A stretch of DNA of 64,000 nucleotides from Schistocephalus solidus (GCA_017591395.1 WEDG01006503.1:1-64000), one strand, 5' to 3'. Shown: positions 34,966 through 45,800, counted from the first letter of the stretch. Notes: generated by a model not told the origin, from the sequence alone. A program made the numbers and translations.

Positions 34966-35949
34966 CTGCATGAAGGCACTCTAATGACGAGCGTCCTCGC
35001 AGTTATATCTTCATGTATGAATTTAAACGAAGAAAGTATGGCTACTTACAGGTATTTAAGTAACAACAATTAAATATATTGACATGTATATCGTGGTGGT
35101 TAATGCGACTTGTTGCGAAAGCCCAACATTCGAACTACATGTCCGTTGTTAACAGAAAAACTGTCTATGATTTCTAATGGATTTTTCGCCACTATGGTGA
35201 TAAAAGGAAATGTGTGTCGTAATCTTCGCCCTCAGCATATAGGGTCTTCTATTTTCAAAACATGAAGGAAATAGCGAAGCCCCCTGTCTTTTCAATAGCC
35301 TGCACAGAATAGGTTTTTCCGAACTATTACGAACCAGTGATTTTTCTTAACGTTTATTAGTTCGACCAGACTAATTGTGGGTGAGTGCTGATCATTTACA
35401 TTTTACTGACTCAGAAGAAGCTCTGAGCAAACCTCAATCAAGGCATTGGTGGGAAAAATGGCAAAGTTTCACCAAAAACCTTAAGAAAGTAAGATGAAAA
35501 ATAGCAATGCAACTCATTAAGTAGTTCAAGCACTCCAAACTTTACCGACGGAAGATATGTAAACCTACGCATAAAATGCCCTACCAAAATTTACCAGGAA
35601 GTTGCCTCACAGTAATAAAATAAATGGACGGCTATTTCAGTAGACGACTGTTGTTGCTAGACAGTTTTATCGATTAAGTTACACTTTTGTAGTGGAGTAC
35701 TTTTAAGCCAACCGTTACTTTACTGAGCTGAGTCGATATCACGCAGTTGATATTGACCCATAGAATGCTGGACGAACACCTTTACATAATCAATGGAATA
35801 TGGCTGTGACGTTCACGGATTTTGGCTGTGGTTCCCTTATTACATAGATTTCAAGACCACTGCCTATCTAAGTGCACCATTAATGAACGTGGCTGAAATC
35901 ATAACTTTCCCAAATGTCGATGTTATACGTGCAGTACCAGTAATACCGA
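34966..35949. other. Intron, nothing recognised
   Basis: About 1 kb without a recognisable feature. Confidence 0.4.
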
Positions 35950-36790
35950 GAAGAAGTAGACGCAATCGCTAGGACAAGGACTTTATTCGCATGACGTTTC
36001 GGATTCCAACTGGAACACATCATCAGAGACAGTATCAGATATAGGTAATGCATAAACAGGGCGTAGCAGTATTTATAGGATGCAGTCGCTAGGCTACTGC
36101 ATACCTAGTACAATTAACAACGCCTCTTTATCGAGGCTTGATGGCTGGCATGCGGGTCGTTATTTGCGGAAATTTCATCGCACACATTGGAGGTTGACGT
36201 AATGATTGCTCGGCCAACTGGCTCAACAGTATTGGCGTTTGAAAATATGTTCGCCTGCTTGCTCCCCAAGCGGCTGATTGCTTCGGCCAAGCTGAGTCTC
36301 AGCACCGAATATGGTGTGGGGAGGTCATTGCACTTGTTAATAGATCGGGGGCCTGTAAACCAAGCAACTAATGGATCACGTAATTGGTACCTCTTGCGAG
36401 AATTGTGGCCTCATCAAATTTGAATGAGTGGCCGGGCCCCACTGCACTGTTTTGCCTGAAACTGCACCAGATCCGATAAACAACTCCAACGGTTTCTTGC
36501 CGTGGTTGTGGGTCCGTTGGTCTAATTGCGTGATGCCTATTGGTTGCCTCTGTTTTTCGTGTGACTTCAACTCCAAGTGATTCGAGAAGGCGGCTGACGG
36601 CCCCCGAAACGTTTTTGACGTATGGAATCACTCGCCAAAATTTGGGGTCAGTGCTATCGCGTCTACTTCATCTCAATAACTTCCTGGGACTCACATTTTC
36701 GCTTGTATCGGCAACAGTTATATCGATTGTGGGAATTTCTTTACACGACTCTTTTACTGGGCATTTGTAGTTACAAGACAGTTTTCTCGA
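35950..36790 (-). mobile_element. Penelope-like element, GIY-YIG domain to 3' tail
   Basis: On the minus strand VIPYVKNVSGAVSRLLESLG (about 36625-36566) precedes GVVYRIWCS, the GIY-YIG start. Then HSFKFDEATILARG (about 36430) and the C-terminal SNANTVEPVGRAIITSTSN appear. The tail holds cctataaatactgctacgcc, gtctctgatgatgtgttcca and ccgaaacgtcatgcgaataa ag. Between the GIY-YIG start and HSFKF about 40 codons are missing compared with the usual domain. It lies just downstream (gene sense) of exon 36861-37053. Confidence 0.75.
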
Positions 36791-36860
36791 CTAAATGACC
36801 ATGTTTCGTTGAAGTGTTTTAAGTTAATCATCAGGCATGCCGATCAGACGCACCCTTAAC

Positions 36861-37053
36861 GGCCTGGGCTGCTTCCTCTTCCGCGAGGGTGCGTTCTGTG
36901 CCGTTGGGGTGTTGTTCAAGGAGTGTCCAGCTGTAAGGTGCCCGACACTGGGACGATGCTTCACAAATACCCTGCAGGGCCAGGTCATCTGTTACACTGA
37001 CCCATGATCTCATGGAGTCGATGCTGTCAAACGTGAGCGCAGGCTTCACGGGT
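36861..37053 (-). CDS. Polycystin-1-like, REJ/PKD exon
   Basis: Exon of 193 nt from acceptor ccttatttcctag to donor CAGGCC|gttaag. The one-base start completes GT|A with the 38098-38313 exon, and the end is phase 0. The peptide reads PVKPALTFDSIDSMRSWV, then VTDDLALQGICEASSQCRAP, then YSWTLLEQHPNGTE. 'DDL-x-LQG-x-C...C-x-x-x-YSW' is the most recognisable REJ signature in the window. A later donor at 36854 (gtgcgt) is possible but would break the phase. Confidence 0.75.
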
Positions 37054-37309
37054 CTAGGAAATAAGGCAAAACATATTTACAAACTGTGCACCTACTGGCA
37101 GCACAGCGACAAAAACGCAGATAGTTAATTTAAACTTGCTGCTAACGCGACAGTTCAGGGATATTCGACAATTCGTGTAGCCCTGCATTTCACAGTCGGA
37201 TGGCAGAGCTCAGAGCTCCAAGGAGAACCGTGACCTCTTTCGGTTTGTCGTACAATTAGGATAATTAGGCAAAGGTTAGGGGAAACCGCAGAGAACTACC
37301 CAAGTAGGG
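37054..37309. other. Intron, nothing recognised
   Basis: Short intron stretch with no feature. Confidence 0.4.
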
Positions 37310-37700
37310 CTGTAATATTATTTATCGTGCAGCAAAATCCAATTATATTTTAATCAGGTCAGCATACCAGCTTTTGAAAGAGTTTCTTTGTGGCCCCTGC
37401 AAAAACGTCACTCCGTAAAAAATGGCTACTTATGTAGTAGTATAAAGAACCTGCATAAACTAGTTTTTACTTGTGCTTATTTGGTAGAAAACTACCACCT
37501 CTTTGTGATTTATATTTGAAGAAAAGGTGTGCTTCAGTTTTAAAGGAGTTTATAATTAGGAGATTTTTAAGACCTTGAAATATCCATTCAGAAAGCATCT
37601 TATCTTCCCGTTTAATAACACCGCTTGCAAAGTATACAACGCGGTCCACATTTGCGTCACGATGTCTCGAGCCCTCTATGACGCTTTCTTAATACATTTA
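37310..37700. mobile_element. AT-rich element copy, truncated
   Basis: ttatcgtgcagcaaaatcca, agcataccagcttttgaaag, gtaaaaaatggctacttatg and acttgtgcttatttggtaga follow the family order seen at 28095 and 30638. The right terminus is missing. Confidence 0.5.
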
Positions 37701-38097
37701 TGTATGATTTTAACTACACGAAAAATAAACAGCCGCTGAGTGACTTCTCGTAGGAATCGAGAGTAAGCCACAAGTTCCGTAACCGATTGTCGAACACACA
37801 CCCACCATATGCATATCAAGGTAATACTTCGAGACATTAATAAGTACAGGGTATGAATTTAGGTGACCGAGACATGACTTTTTAGGGCTAGAGTCGAAAA
37901 TTCAGTGAAAAGGACTAAATTACTGTGGAGTAACCATGCAATACCAATTATACGATAAAATAGCACTACAAGTAATCTTAATTGTACATGGAAACGATGT
38001 TATGCTATACTCCTGACATAGGTACCATATGTATTTTCAACTTGGATTTAATTACCCCATAAAAACTGTGAAAATGACTAAAACATGGTAGCATTAC
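37701..38097. other. Intron, nothing recognised
   Basis: No supported feature. Confidence 0.4.
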
Positions 38098-38313
38098 ACT
38101 ATTCTGAGTCTTGGCGCGTCGGCAGATATCTTCATCACTTCAAGATATCCAGTTCCAACCTGATCTTGGGATGAACCCGTAGCGTAGAAGGTATAAAGGT
38201 GGTGTGTAGTCAGATGCTGCGTGAGGAAACAGAAGTGGCCAGATTCGTCATTGATTAAATTTGGAATTTCACAGTCTGCCCATGTATTTTCCCGCACAGC
38301 GAGGCTTCGATGA
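38098..38313 (-). CDS. Polycystin-1-like, REJ exon
   Basis: Exon of about 216 nt from acceptor ggcgactaaactgcag to donor ATAGT|gtaatg. The peptide has ENTWADCEIPNLIND, SGHFCFLTQHLTTHHLYTFY and GYLEVMKISADAPRLRIV. 'HLYTFYATGSSQ...DAPRLRI' fits the 'Y-x-F-x-V...S-x-x-V-x-V-x-x-x-x-P' strand end of a REJ repeat. The end joins the 36861 exon in phase. The start needs two bases from upstream, which the 43643-44255 exon (phase 0) does not supply. Confidence 0.6.
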
Positions 38314-39044
38314 CTGCAGTTTAGTCGCCAGTTTTCAATGACCTGTAAAGTTGGACATGGAGTTTACTAACTGATTTTTTCCCGTTCCTTAGTTGTCAGA
38401 AAAGTCAAATATGGCTGCATTTACGGCACTTAAGTGCTTTGTTTCACTGATTTTTTAAAAATCGAATTCTGTCCTCTTTGTCTCTTGTTAAGGCTTGCTT
38501 AGTTGATTTCCGTATGGATTGTAAGATTATTCAATAATAAAAACGTGGGCAGTAACCACAGTCAGGCAAGACTAATAGCCGGAAACTTTTCGAATTAAAG
38601 CGTCACGGATTGAGTGAAAGCTGTCCAATCAGAATTTCCGTCTTCAGCAGCAAACCCTAAAGCAAACTGGAGAGCAATTACACAGAGCAGCCGTTCGAAT
38701 ATTGGTAGATTTCGGAGGATAACAGAAGCAGACCGGGTTCTCGTATTTTCGAACTCGGCCGTGTGGATGCCAGAGCGTAATGCCTTCTTGCCTTTCCATC
38801 TCATTTCTGCGACTTGAGCCTATGAAACATATAACCCCACGGAGGCTGGAGAATCTGGCAGTAGCGAATTTGAATGACTTTGGTTTCTCCTCCACCAAAT
38901 GGCAGGAATCTTGGGTAAAGCAAAAAGCATCCATAGTATTTTTTACTGTACGTAATCAGGCCTTACCGGAAGATGTACATTCCATGCGTATTTTTGATTG
39001 CAGACAGCTTAGCTGATATTGCCCTGGTCTCAATAGTCAGAGTG
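38314..39044. other. Intron; possible unplaced coding segment
   Basis: A 96-codon minus-strand open frame (38644-38934) has a Cys-rich end (VCFCYPPKS, LCNCSPVCF). It could hold the missing REJ exon, but no splice sites that close the phase were found. Confidence 0.25.
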
Positions 39045-39190
39045 ACATAACTGTCAAAGGCAAGGGAACCTGAAAGGGATATGTCTGGCTTTTTAGCCGT
39101 CATCAGCCAGCCATACCCAACCCAAGGTTTTGCAAAATCTCAGGCTCGAACACACGACATGCTGCTTAAGAGTCCGAGGCACTATTAGTG
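39045..39190 (-). repeat. tRNA-derived SINE copy
   Basis: aaaggcaagggaacctgaaa, ttagccgtcatcagccagcc, atacccaacccaaggttttg and tcaggctcgaacacacgaca match the 20941 copy in order. Confidence 0.75.
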
Positions 39191-39323
39191 ATGTTTATTA
39201 TTTATTCTTTTGATCCCCTCAGCAAGAGTTCATTGTGTAGGGATCTATTAGGATGTACCTAGGTACCACTGAAGTCTAACTACACACTGAAATCCATGTT
39301 TACCTGATAAACGCTTATTTTCG

Positions 39324-39720
39324 TTGTGTAGATGTCTGTATTTGATTATCGACCCCGGCAATAATAATTTTGACAGAATGCTCACCGAGTTTGTTCCCTT
39401 TGGCTACATTGGTTCAAAGCTCTTTCACCACTATTATAGACAGGACAGAGGTGAACTTATAGCAGCGTTCCAGTTGTTAAGTGCGCTTGATCTGGATGTC
39501 AAGTGGGAAGACATTTTTGAAATGGAACCAAAACCTAATCTCCGAAGGCAGGAGCAGCAAGGAACTCTGCCTTCTTCTTCTTCAGACAGAGAGTCATTCG
39601 TCAGCGAAATTCTTTACCAATGCATGTTGTGCATTCCCCTTCTGTGAGTGTGTTCAAGAAACGTCTGGATAATCACCTGTTGACGGTGAAACCGAACTTT
39701 TCACACCCTATCTAATGTAT
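39324..39720 (+). mobile_element. LINE (CR1/Jockey-like) RT C-terminal fragment
   Basis: The plus strand reads RGELIAAFQLLSALDLDVKW (about 39451), EDIFEMEPKPNLRR and, after a frameshift, FKKRLDNHLLTVKPNF (about 39650). The order 'dLI-x-x-x-x-LL...LF...NLR...R-x-x-FF...FK-x-RLD' is the standard end of Jockey/CR1 reverse-transcriptase ORFs. The upstream RT core is absent. Confidence 0.65.
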
Positions 39721-40323
39721 TAAGAGACAACTATAAGCATACTACTGATTTGATTTAAATAGTTCGTTTTGTCAACATTAACTTTGACTCTGACGAAAAT
39801 TTTATGGTGCGAATGCAGTAAGCTGGTTTTTTTACTGTTATTTCGAAAATGCTCCCAAATTTTTAAAATTTATATTTCATTAGAGATTTTACACATCAAG
39901 AATAATAAAAAGAACTACAAAAATTTGGCAAGCAAATATCTGCCCTGCACGTGTGCACCGTTTCAATTGCGTTTTAAGGGCTTTTGTCATTGTCTTCATA
40001 TAAACTGATTGTTACTGATTGAAATGACGTATGACCATGTTTGAGGCATATTTTGCCGGTATGAATTTAAAGCAAGCAAAATGAGAAGAATTTATTGGAC
40101 ACAGCTCATCAGCTGCATTCTGTTGCTGCATAACAAAAATAACGAATGAGAGAATCCAGGAAATTTGAATTCGTATAACAAAAATCGATGCAAAGCAGTG
40201 CCCTAAGGCTAATCAATAAAATACGTTACTTAAAAAATTATGAGATGGAACGGATAAAGTAAAGGGAAATGTGCAATTCAAGAAACTAGAGTTACCACGG
40301 AAGATTTAGGCTGACCACATGCT
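39721..40323. other. Intron, nothing recognised
   Basis: AT-rich sequence after the LINE tail, with no further feature. Confidence 0.4.
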
Positions 40324-40640
40324 CCAACTATTTACACAGTTCCGGTTTCAACCGGCGAATATAGGCCGCTTCCAGGTAGTGCAATGAACGAGTTGTTCGT
40401 GCCCGAAGAAGTACTCGTAATGATGATTTAGGGTCAACGGAATGACCAGTATCAAGCAGATGTTTAGAAATGAAAGAACGCGGAATTTTGTGTTTTTCCT
40501 CTATAGAAGCCACCTGGGCAGCTGCTAAATGGACTTGACTGCCTATTGTCTTTGCATTCGCCCGATCTGCTTTCATCCAGCAAGTGCATGTCAATTCATA
40601 AACACAATTTGAAGTAACTTGCACTGTCAAGGCATACTTG
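40324..40640 (-). mobile_element. GIY-YIG endonuclease fragment of a retroelement
   Basis: The minus strand reads NCVYELTCTC, then SFISKHLLDTGHSVDPKSS, LRVLLRARTTRSLHYLEA and YIRRLKPELCK. It begins at the position of the GIY tripeptide (VYELTC) and ends with E-A-x-x-I-R-x-LKP, the C-terminal signature of GIY-YIG domains in Penelope-like and related retroelements. A stretch of about 20 residues in the middle is altered. It abuts repeat B at 40717. Confidence 0.7.
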
Positions 40641-40716
40641 GCTCGTGAGCTAGCCAAGAGTGCAAAATATGAGTTCGGTAGCATTGTATGCCCTTCCAAT
40701 GGTGCTTTGCAACCTT

Positions 40717-41082
40717 GCCCCCTAAACGGGCCACGTGGTAGATGCGTTGGACCAACACTGGGGGCCACATTATGGCAAGGCAGGCGTTATTCGGGTTGCG
40801 CTCCCATAAAAATGCCAAACATGGAGGTGTGGTGGCACGCCTAGGGGCGGCTAGGACTTAAGGGACCCAGCCGCGCCAGCCACATGCTTCCTCTCCCGCC
40901 TCCGGTCTTCTTGACTCTGTCATGACACCGGGTTAAGGTGGGGGAGGAGGAGAGAGTGCGGTAGCTGCAGCGCAAGGTTACTATCACTTAAAACTAATTC
41001 ACGCGCAAGTCACCGTCCCTGCTTCACTTTCCCATGGAGCATACGGTGGACATCATCGGACTACGACGGTCGAACTGTCGCT
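40717..41082 (-). repeat. Repeat B, full-length short form
   Basis: Runs from ccccctaaacgggccacgtg to cgacggtcgaactgtcg (about 365 bp) and is nearly the exact reverse complement of 53275-53645: atggaggtgtggtggcacgc, gactctgtcatgacaccggg, actatcacttaaaactaatt. The high identity suggests recent spread. Confidence 0.9.
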
Positions 41083-41269
41083 TCGCAACCGTCGTCTGAT
41101 AGTATTTAAAATGTTGTCACCCCTAAAGGGTAACGATATAAAAACGGGCTTTTTGGAAATTAATGTTCTGTCGATTTTCGCCGAAGAGGGTTGCTATAAT
41201 TGTCAAAGAAAGGTGCTGCATATCATCGTTTAAGTAAAGTTGCTTTAAGGCAAGCCATTTCTGCATTCA
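41083..41269. other. Intron, nothing recognised
   Basis: No supported feature. Confidence 0.4.
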
Positions 41270-42350
41270 GTGTCGAAACAGAGTAGATGTTTTTTGCCCT
41301 TTGGAAAAGAATGTATACCAAGTTATGTTTCCATTGTATGGGTACAAAATTCAAGAAATGCAAAGCTTGTCCTTTGCATGTATTCTTATGGAAAATGCTT
41401 CATCTTCTGGATCTATCTGCCTGTCTAAACAATGAACGTCCACGAATGAAAACTTCTCATTCTGTTCCTTTTCCATGGTAAAGTTGACATTGGGGGGAGT
41501 TTATACATATTAGAAAGTAAATCTTCGGCCTCTTTAATGTCCTCAACAATCGCAACTACATCATCCACATATCTTCCTACGCCGTCGATTTGTCTGTTTA
41601 ATTGACTTTATGTGGCAGATTAATTTGTTTCTAGTACTTTGGTGCAACATGTACTTATAATGACTTACTGTTGTGTATGAGTCCTAGTCTCGCGCTTACA
41701 TGACAGTCTGGTGCTCGGCCACTCACAGCTATTCAAACCGACCAATTACCTTCAAGGTCAACTCAGACATGCTGTGCAGCTCGTCACTCTACCAGCCCAT
41801 TTAGTGGGAAATCACGTCTTCCTTAAATTTTATACTCACAGGAAGGGTTGTTATAGGTTTTTGATAAGTTATGAGATCTTTTGAGGTAGTAAAACGTGGA
41901 TTCAAATAGCATCGCTTCTGTCCATTTATTAAGGCTCCCTCATGAAATATGCAACAAAGATCACATCCATTGCAAAATTTTCTGAGTACCTTCATGATAT
42001 CTTCTTAATGGCATAGAAGAATGTATGCTTTCAATTACACGTAAATACAGCCTGTAGACTTAAAATCAGAAACGCAGACACAAGGAGATTATTCTTAAAG
42101 TGTAAAAGTTTTTAAAAACATAAATTGGCTTATCTTCAAGTGAAAAATTTGATGAGTACTCGATCTTCTACCGAATTAGCGCAAAAAATCTTAATTATTT
42201 CCGCACAATATATTTGAGTTTGTGAGGCCATCGAAAATCGATCGAGAAAATGCACGTTACTTGAGTGATAATTATTCATCAACTGTTTTTTCAGGTGGTT
42301 GCTAAGAGGAGCATAAAAAAACCGGCATCCTGGTGTATCTGAAATATTAT
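41270..42350. mobile_element. AT-rich element copy with nested repeat E
   Basis: The right end 42290-42350 (ataaaaaaaccggcatcctg gtgtatctgaaatattat) is the family terminus in inverse orientation. cgcacaatatatttgagttt and gaggccatcgaaaatcgatc precede it. Repeat E blocks (ctcgcgcttacatgacagtc, attcaaaccgaccaattacc) lie inside at 41685-41800, so the copy is composite. The left edge is uncertain. Confidence 0.45.
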
Positions 42351-42619
42351 CGGATTATACGGAATAATGTCCAATATTACAACGATACTTCTTTCCGTAT
42401 CGAAAACGCAGTTCAGAATAGCGGTAACATAATACACCATATTGACAGCACGGGTACAAACTAAAAGTCCAGCAACGTGTTTCACCGATATTCTGCGGCT
42501 AGTTGATGAACGCTCACTGATAGTTAACGCAACTCACTCGTTCCGTCCTTCCTTGGGACTCACTCTCAAGCCACACCAGCAGCCACACAGCGGCTAGTAG
42601 TAATAAAGGCAGATTAACA
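42351..42619. other. Intron, nothing recognised
   Basis: No supported feature. Confidence 0.4.
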
Positions 42620-42832
42620 CTGCTGACAAGGGAGACTGCAGTTGCCATTTATAGCCCGTTAGCTGTCTTCAGCCAGTAATGCACAATTCAAGGTGGTACT
42701 TCACCCGAGGCTTGACCCTGCGACCTGCTAAACAGAAGTCTAACGCTCTAACTATTAGGCGACGGACTCGTTGTCCTGTCGGTTTCGATCGGGAATGGGG
42801 ACATTCGTTGACGAATGCTCACCGATCGGGAA
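42620..42832 (-). repeat. tRNA-derived SINE copy
   Basis: gctgacaagggagactgcag, cacccgaggcttgaccctgc, cagaagtctaacgctctaac and aatgctcaccgatcggga match 29570-29815 over the full length. Confidence 0.8.
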
Positions 42833-42905
42833 CGGATCCCGTGGCTCAATGGTTAGAGCGTTGGACTTCTGATCAACGGATCGTGTGTTCGAGTCTCAGG
42901 TAGAG
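42833..42905 (+). repeat. tRNA-Arg-like SINE head, plus strand
   Basis: gatcccgtggctcaatggtt agagcgttggacttctgatc aac ... gtgttcgagtctcaggtag has a near-consensus box A (tggctcaatgg), a seven-base loop cttctga that would read UCU, and a near-consensus box B (tgttcgagtct). The anticodon stem does not pair properly and there is no matching acceptor stem, so this is a SINE head or pseudogene, not a working tRNA. Confidence 0.7.
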
Positions 42906-43202
42906 CACAACCTGAGGTTCTGACACTTCCTGACACCACTGCGAGAGAGACTCGCTGATGAGGCAAAACCTTTGTGGCTGTGCCAGTACGCGTCTGGGCT
43001 TATAGATAGAACCTATTTATAGTACTGGCTGCCTGTTGGAAGGTTAATGAATATTGCGTGGATATCCCTCGGTTGCAGATAGATATCAGCTCAAATTTTA
43101 ATATGAACTTTCAGTCTGCGCCTACAAGCCTTCAAATAGAATCCATGTTTGCGATTAATTTCTGAGGAAATTAAAAATCAGAATTTCAGTAAACTTTTCA
43201 TT
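42906..43202. other. Intron, nothing recognised
   Basis: No supported feature. Confidence 0.4.
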
Positions 43203-43445
43203 AGATCAGTCAGTGACGATACATTTAATTAATCTGCCCTCATTATTGACCATCGACGACAGTTCGACCGTCAGTTTCGACGGGGTCCAGGGTATGATCC
43301 AGAGTAGGTTGGTGCATGGGACGGTGACTTACACTGAGAGCAGACTTGTATCGCATCTGCCTCACTCTCTCTTCCTCTCCCGCACCTGGGCCCCGTGTCA
43401 AGACAGAGTCAAAGAGAAAAGAGAGAGCAGACCGAAGGTGTGACA
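43203..43445 (+). repeat. Repeat B subfamily copy with 5' extension
   Basis: gatcagtcagtgacgataca tttaattaatct precedes the family head (gacagttcgaccgtcagttt). It continues acactgagagcagacttgta and ctgcctcactctctcttcct. The same extension and subfamily changes occur at 46061-46250. Confidence 0.85.
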
Positions 43446-43642
43446 GGACCATCTACTCACTGCTGCAGTGTCGGCACGTAAATTTAACGTCACCCTCATT
43501 CTAAACAGCCTCTTGAGGTTGCGGAATCCGTCTATGCAACGAACCGTCATTCTCTTGACCAAAAAAGCACCATCTTGTAACAAAATGAAAATAATTTCCT
43601 TTTTTCTCAGAGGGCAACGCCCTCCCAGCCGCTTCAACTTAC
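43446..43642. other. Intron sequence downstream (gene sense) of the 43643-44255 exon
   Basis: No supported feature. Confidence 0.4.
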
Positions 43643-44255
43643 CCGCCCCGTCGTACTGGTGCCTCTGTTGGGATCAAAGGAGTAGTTACGAGGAGAAAGA
43701 CAAATCTGCGGCTCCTCCGTGCCCACAGTAATGCGTCTTTCGTTGCCGGGCCACAGACGGATGACCAGCGGTGATGGCCTGACCACGAGGAAGGTGGAAG
43801 CGAGCGTAGGACTGCCAAACGGCTGTCCTTTCAGGTCCATCCGGTAGACACCGGGAGCCAACAGGCCCGGCGGCAGGCTGTGTTGCAACACAGCACCGGG
43901 TGGAAGAGCCTGTTCCGCCGAGTAGATGACCTCGTCTTGGATCAGCGACTCCGGCTGAAGAAGCCAGGCCTGCCAAACCAGGGCGATGCTGGAACCGTCA
44001 ACGTTGGCTGTTCGAGTAGAGGCTGAAAGATTGAGCCGAACCGTTAGGGTATAGCCGTCAACGGAGAAAAAGGCTGCCGGTTGAAGGGCATTTGTGCCTC
44101 GTGGGTCTTCAAACTCCGCCCCTGGTAGAAGTTGAGGCTCGTTGGACACCAGCACGGACAGGCTGACAGCCTGAGTCCACTGCATGAAGCTAACAGTGGC
44201 GGTGAGGTTGTAGATGCCGGGCCGAGGGATAGAATACGGGGAATTTGATGTCCCC
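43643..44255 (-). CDS. Polycystin-1-like, PKD repeat and start of REJ
   Basis: Largest exon in the window (613 nt), between the acceptor tccctctgcag of a 32-nt intron and the strong donor CGG|gtaagt. It starts with one base and ends in phase 0. The peptide reads SIPRPGIYNLTATVSFMQW (PKD-type final strand), then a second beta sandwich with SLPPGLLAPGVYRMDLKG, then PLVIRLWPGNERRITVGTEE and ICLSPRNYSFDPN. The last part is the REJ opening, where 'G-x-x-R-x-V...L-x-x-x-x-SFDPN' begins the module. Extracellular. Confidence 0.8.
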
Positions 44256-44287
44256 CTGCAGAGGGACGGCCATCTTCGGGCAGGTAC
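44256..44287 (-). other. 32-nt intron (GT..AG)
   Basis: On the minus strand gtacctgcccgaagatggcc gtccctctgcag lies between two exons whose frames differ. Removing exactly these 32 nt joins NPSCPACPQ to GTSNSPYSIPRPGIYNL with no stop. Without removal, the first frame continues into sequence unlike a PKD strand. Very short introns are known in parasitic flatworms. Confidence 0.75.
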
Positions 44288-44553
44288 TGAGGACAGGCCG
44301 GACAGGAGGGGTTCACCTGGCCCAGCGCGGGGTAGAAGAGCCTCTCACCATTACCCTTCTCCAAACAAACACAGGCCTCATCAGCCAACTGGATGAAGGT
44401 GATAGCCAGCCATGCCCACTCCCCTGGTACCAGGTCGGGAATAAGCCGAATGATCTGCAGGCCCCTGACCGCTGGCAGAATTCGAAACTGACGGACAATG
44501 GGCAGAAGGCTAACCTCATTGGTCAGCAGAAACGTCGCTTTGTAGCTGCCGAC
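44288..44553 (-). CDS. Polycystin-1-like, PKD-repeat exon
   Basis: Exon of 266 nt from acceptor gttttgtccccttcag (phase 0) to the donor of the 32-nt intron (two-base end). The peptide reads VGSYKATFLLTNEVSLLPIV, RQFRILPAVRGLQIIRLIPD and PGEWAWLAITFIQLADEACV. The 'VGSY-x-A-x-F-x-L-x-NEVS' strand is the 'G-x-Y-x-V-x-V-x-x-N' ending of a PKD fold. It then starts the next repeat. Confidence 0.8.
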
Positions 44554-45259
44554 CTGAAGGGGACAAAACCAGACAGGATAAACGGTACTTTTTAGCTTTA
44601 CTAGCCCATGTTGATGCACGCTTTAGTCCAATGGTTTTTTTTGCCTCTGAGTGTTGGGGCACTAAAGCGGTGACACATGTTTTGGGGTTTAGACATTTCA
44701 GAATGTTGTTGACTGGGTACGGGGTGATGCAGGAGTAGCGTTTGACTGGTGATTGCAGGCATTTATCCCCATGCATTCTGCTAATTGCAATAAGGTCACA
44801 ACAATTACGGGCAAGCTCCTTGTTTCGTTTGGGGCCACAGGTCCCGGCTGCCTGGTGATCCAGTTGACCACGCGGCTGTCACTTTTTCCAGTGAAGCAGG
44901 ACACAACTGTTAAATGAATAGATGCCTGTGCATAAGGATACCGGAAAGTGACTACGTGATGGTGATTTGCAGACGGCTAACGCCTCTTCCGACAGCCCAT
45001 GGAGTGTCGGGAGTAATGGGCTCAACTCAACTCGCCACTTCGACGAGATGTGATCCCACCTTTGCTACTCTATCCATTTATTTGCAATAACATCGATTTC
45101 AGACGCTTCAAACCCACTTTCCTTACCATATCCTTGCATATCTGTCCGGTCTCGTGTGTTCAGCGTTGAAAAACCCTAAAAGATATCCCTGGTGGTCTAT
45201 TCTACCGTATGTGCTACCCCCAACATCGTCAGCCACTACTCGATGTGACAGCTCAATGC
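44554..45259. other. Intron, nothing recognised
   Basis: No supported feature. Confidence 0.4.
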
Positions 45260-45725
45260 GCATCACTTAGTGATTCGAGACCGGAAAAAGGAACCCCCAG
45301 TAATGCCGGGGCTGATTAAGGTTCTTTCAATGAGAATTTTATCTTTAATCTCACTGACTCCAATCTTCCTTTCCACCAACATTTCCCTACTCTCATGCGT
45401 CTTCTCTCATCCCTGGCAACAGTGGAGAAACACCTTAAAAATGTCCAACTGCTGCCTGACCGGATGGCATCCCTACATCCCGCCTTAAATCTTGCTGCTC
45501 TCAACTAGCCCCTTTCATTCATGGAATCTAATATCCCCGACGCCTGGCCGGCTGTATGAATCACTCCTATTGCTAAAAAAGCCAAAAGGTTGGGTTCTAA
45601 TATTTTTCGTCCAGCTGCTTACTCTTCCGCGCCCCTGGAGCCTGCCGAAACGAGATACTTTAGATATTCTCTTTCCTCCACTTTTCCCAATCCCTAAAAA
45701 TTTGCCTATAATGCCAGATGAACTA
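45260..45725 (+). mobile_element. LINE (Jockey/CR1-like) RT, N-terminal half
   Basis: With stops and shifts, the plus strand encodes the linker and first RT block: IPDAWPAV then ITPIAKKAKRLGSNIFRP (about 45527-45612), corresponding to 'IP-x-x-W-x-x-A-x-I-x-PI-x-KK...NYRPI'. The remaining RT (YAEDVVAW) continues at 46466, so the element is split by about 740 bp containing a tRNA-like gene and a repeat B copy. Confidence 0.65.
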
Positions 45726-45796
45726 CCCTAGATGTTGTTGCTCTTGTGGTTCATTCTGCTAGAAGAGATATAGATAAGTCCTTTGACCCACTTGTG

Positions 45797-45800
45797 AAAA
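45797..45800 (-). terminator. Pol III TTTT terminator after the tRNA-like gene
   Basis: On the minus strand gagctttt follows the tRNA end after about six nucleotides. This is the usual position of a pol III T-run stop. Confidence 0.5.

Noticed and set aside
42833..42905. Functional tRNA-Arg
   Set aside because: The anticodon stem does not pair and no acceptor stem closes it; it fits a SINE head.
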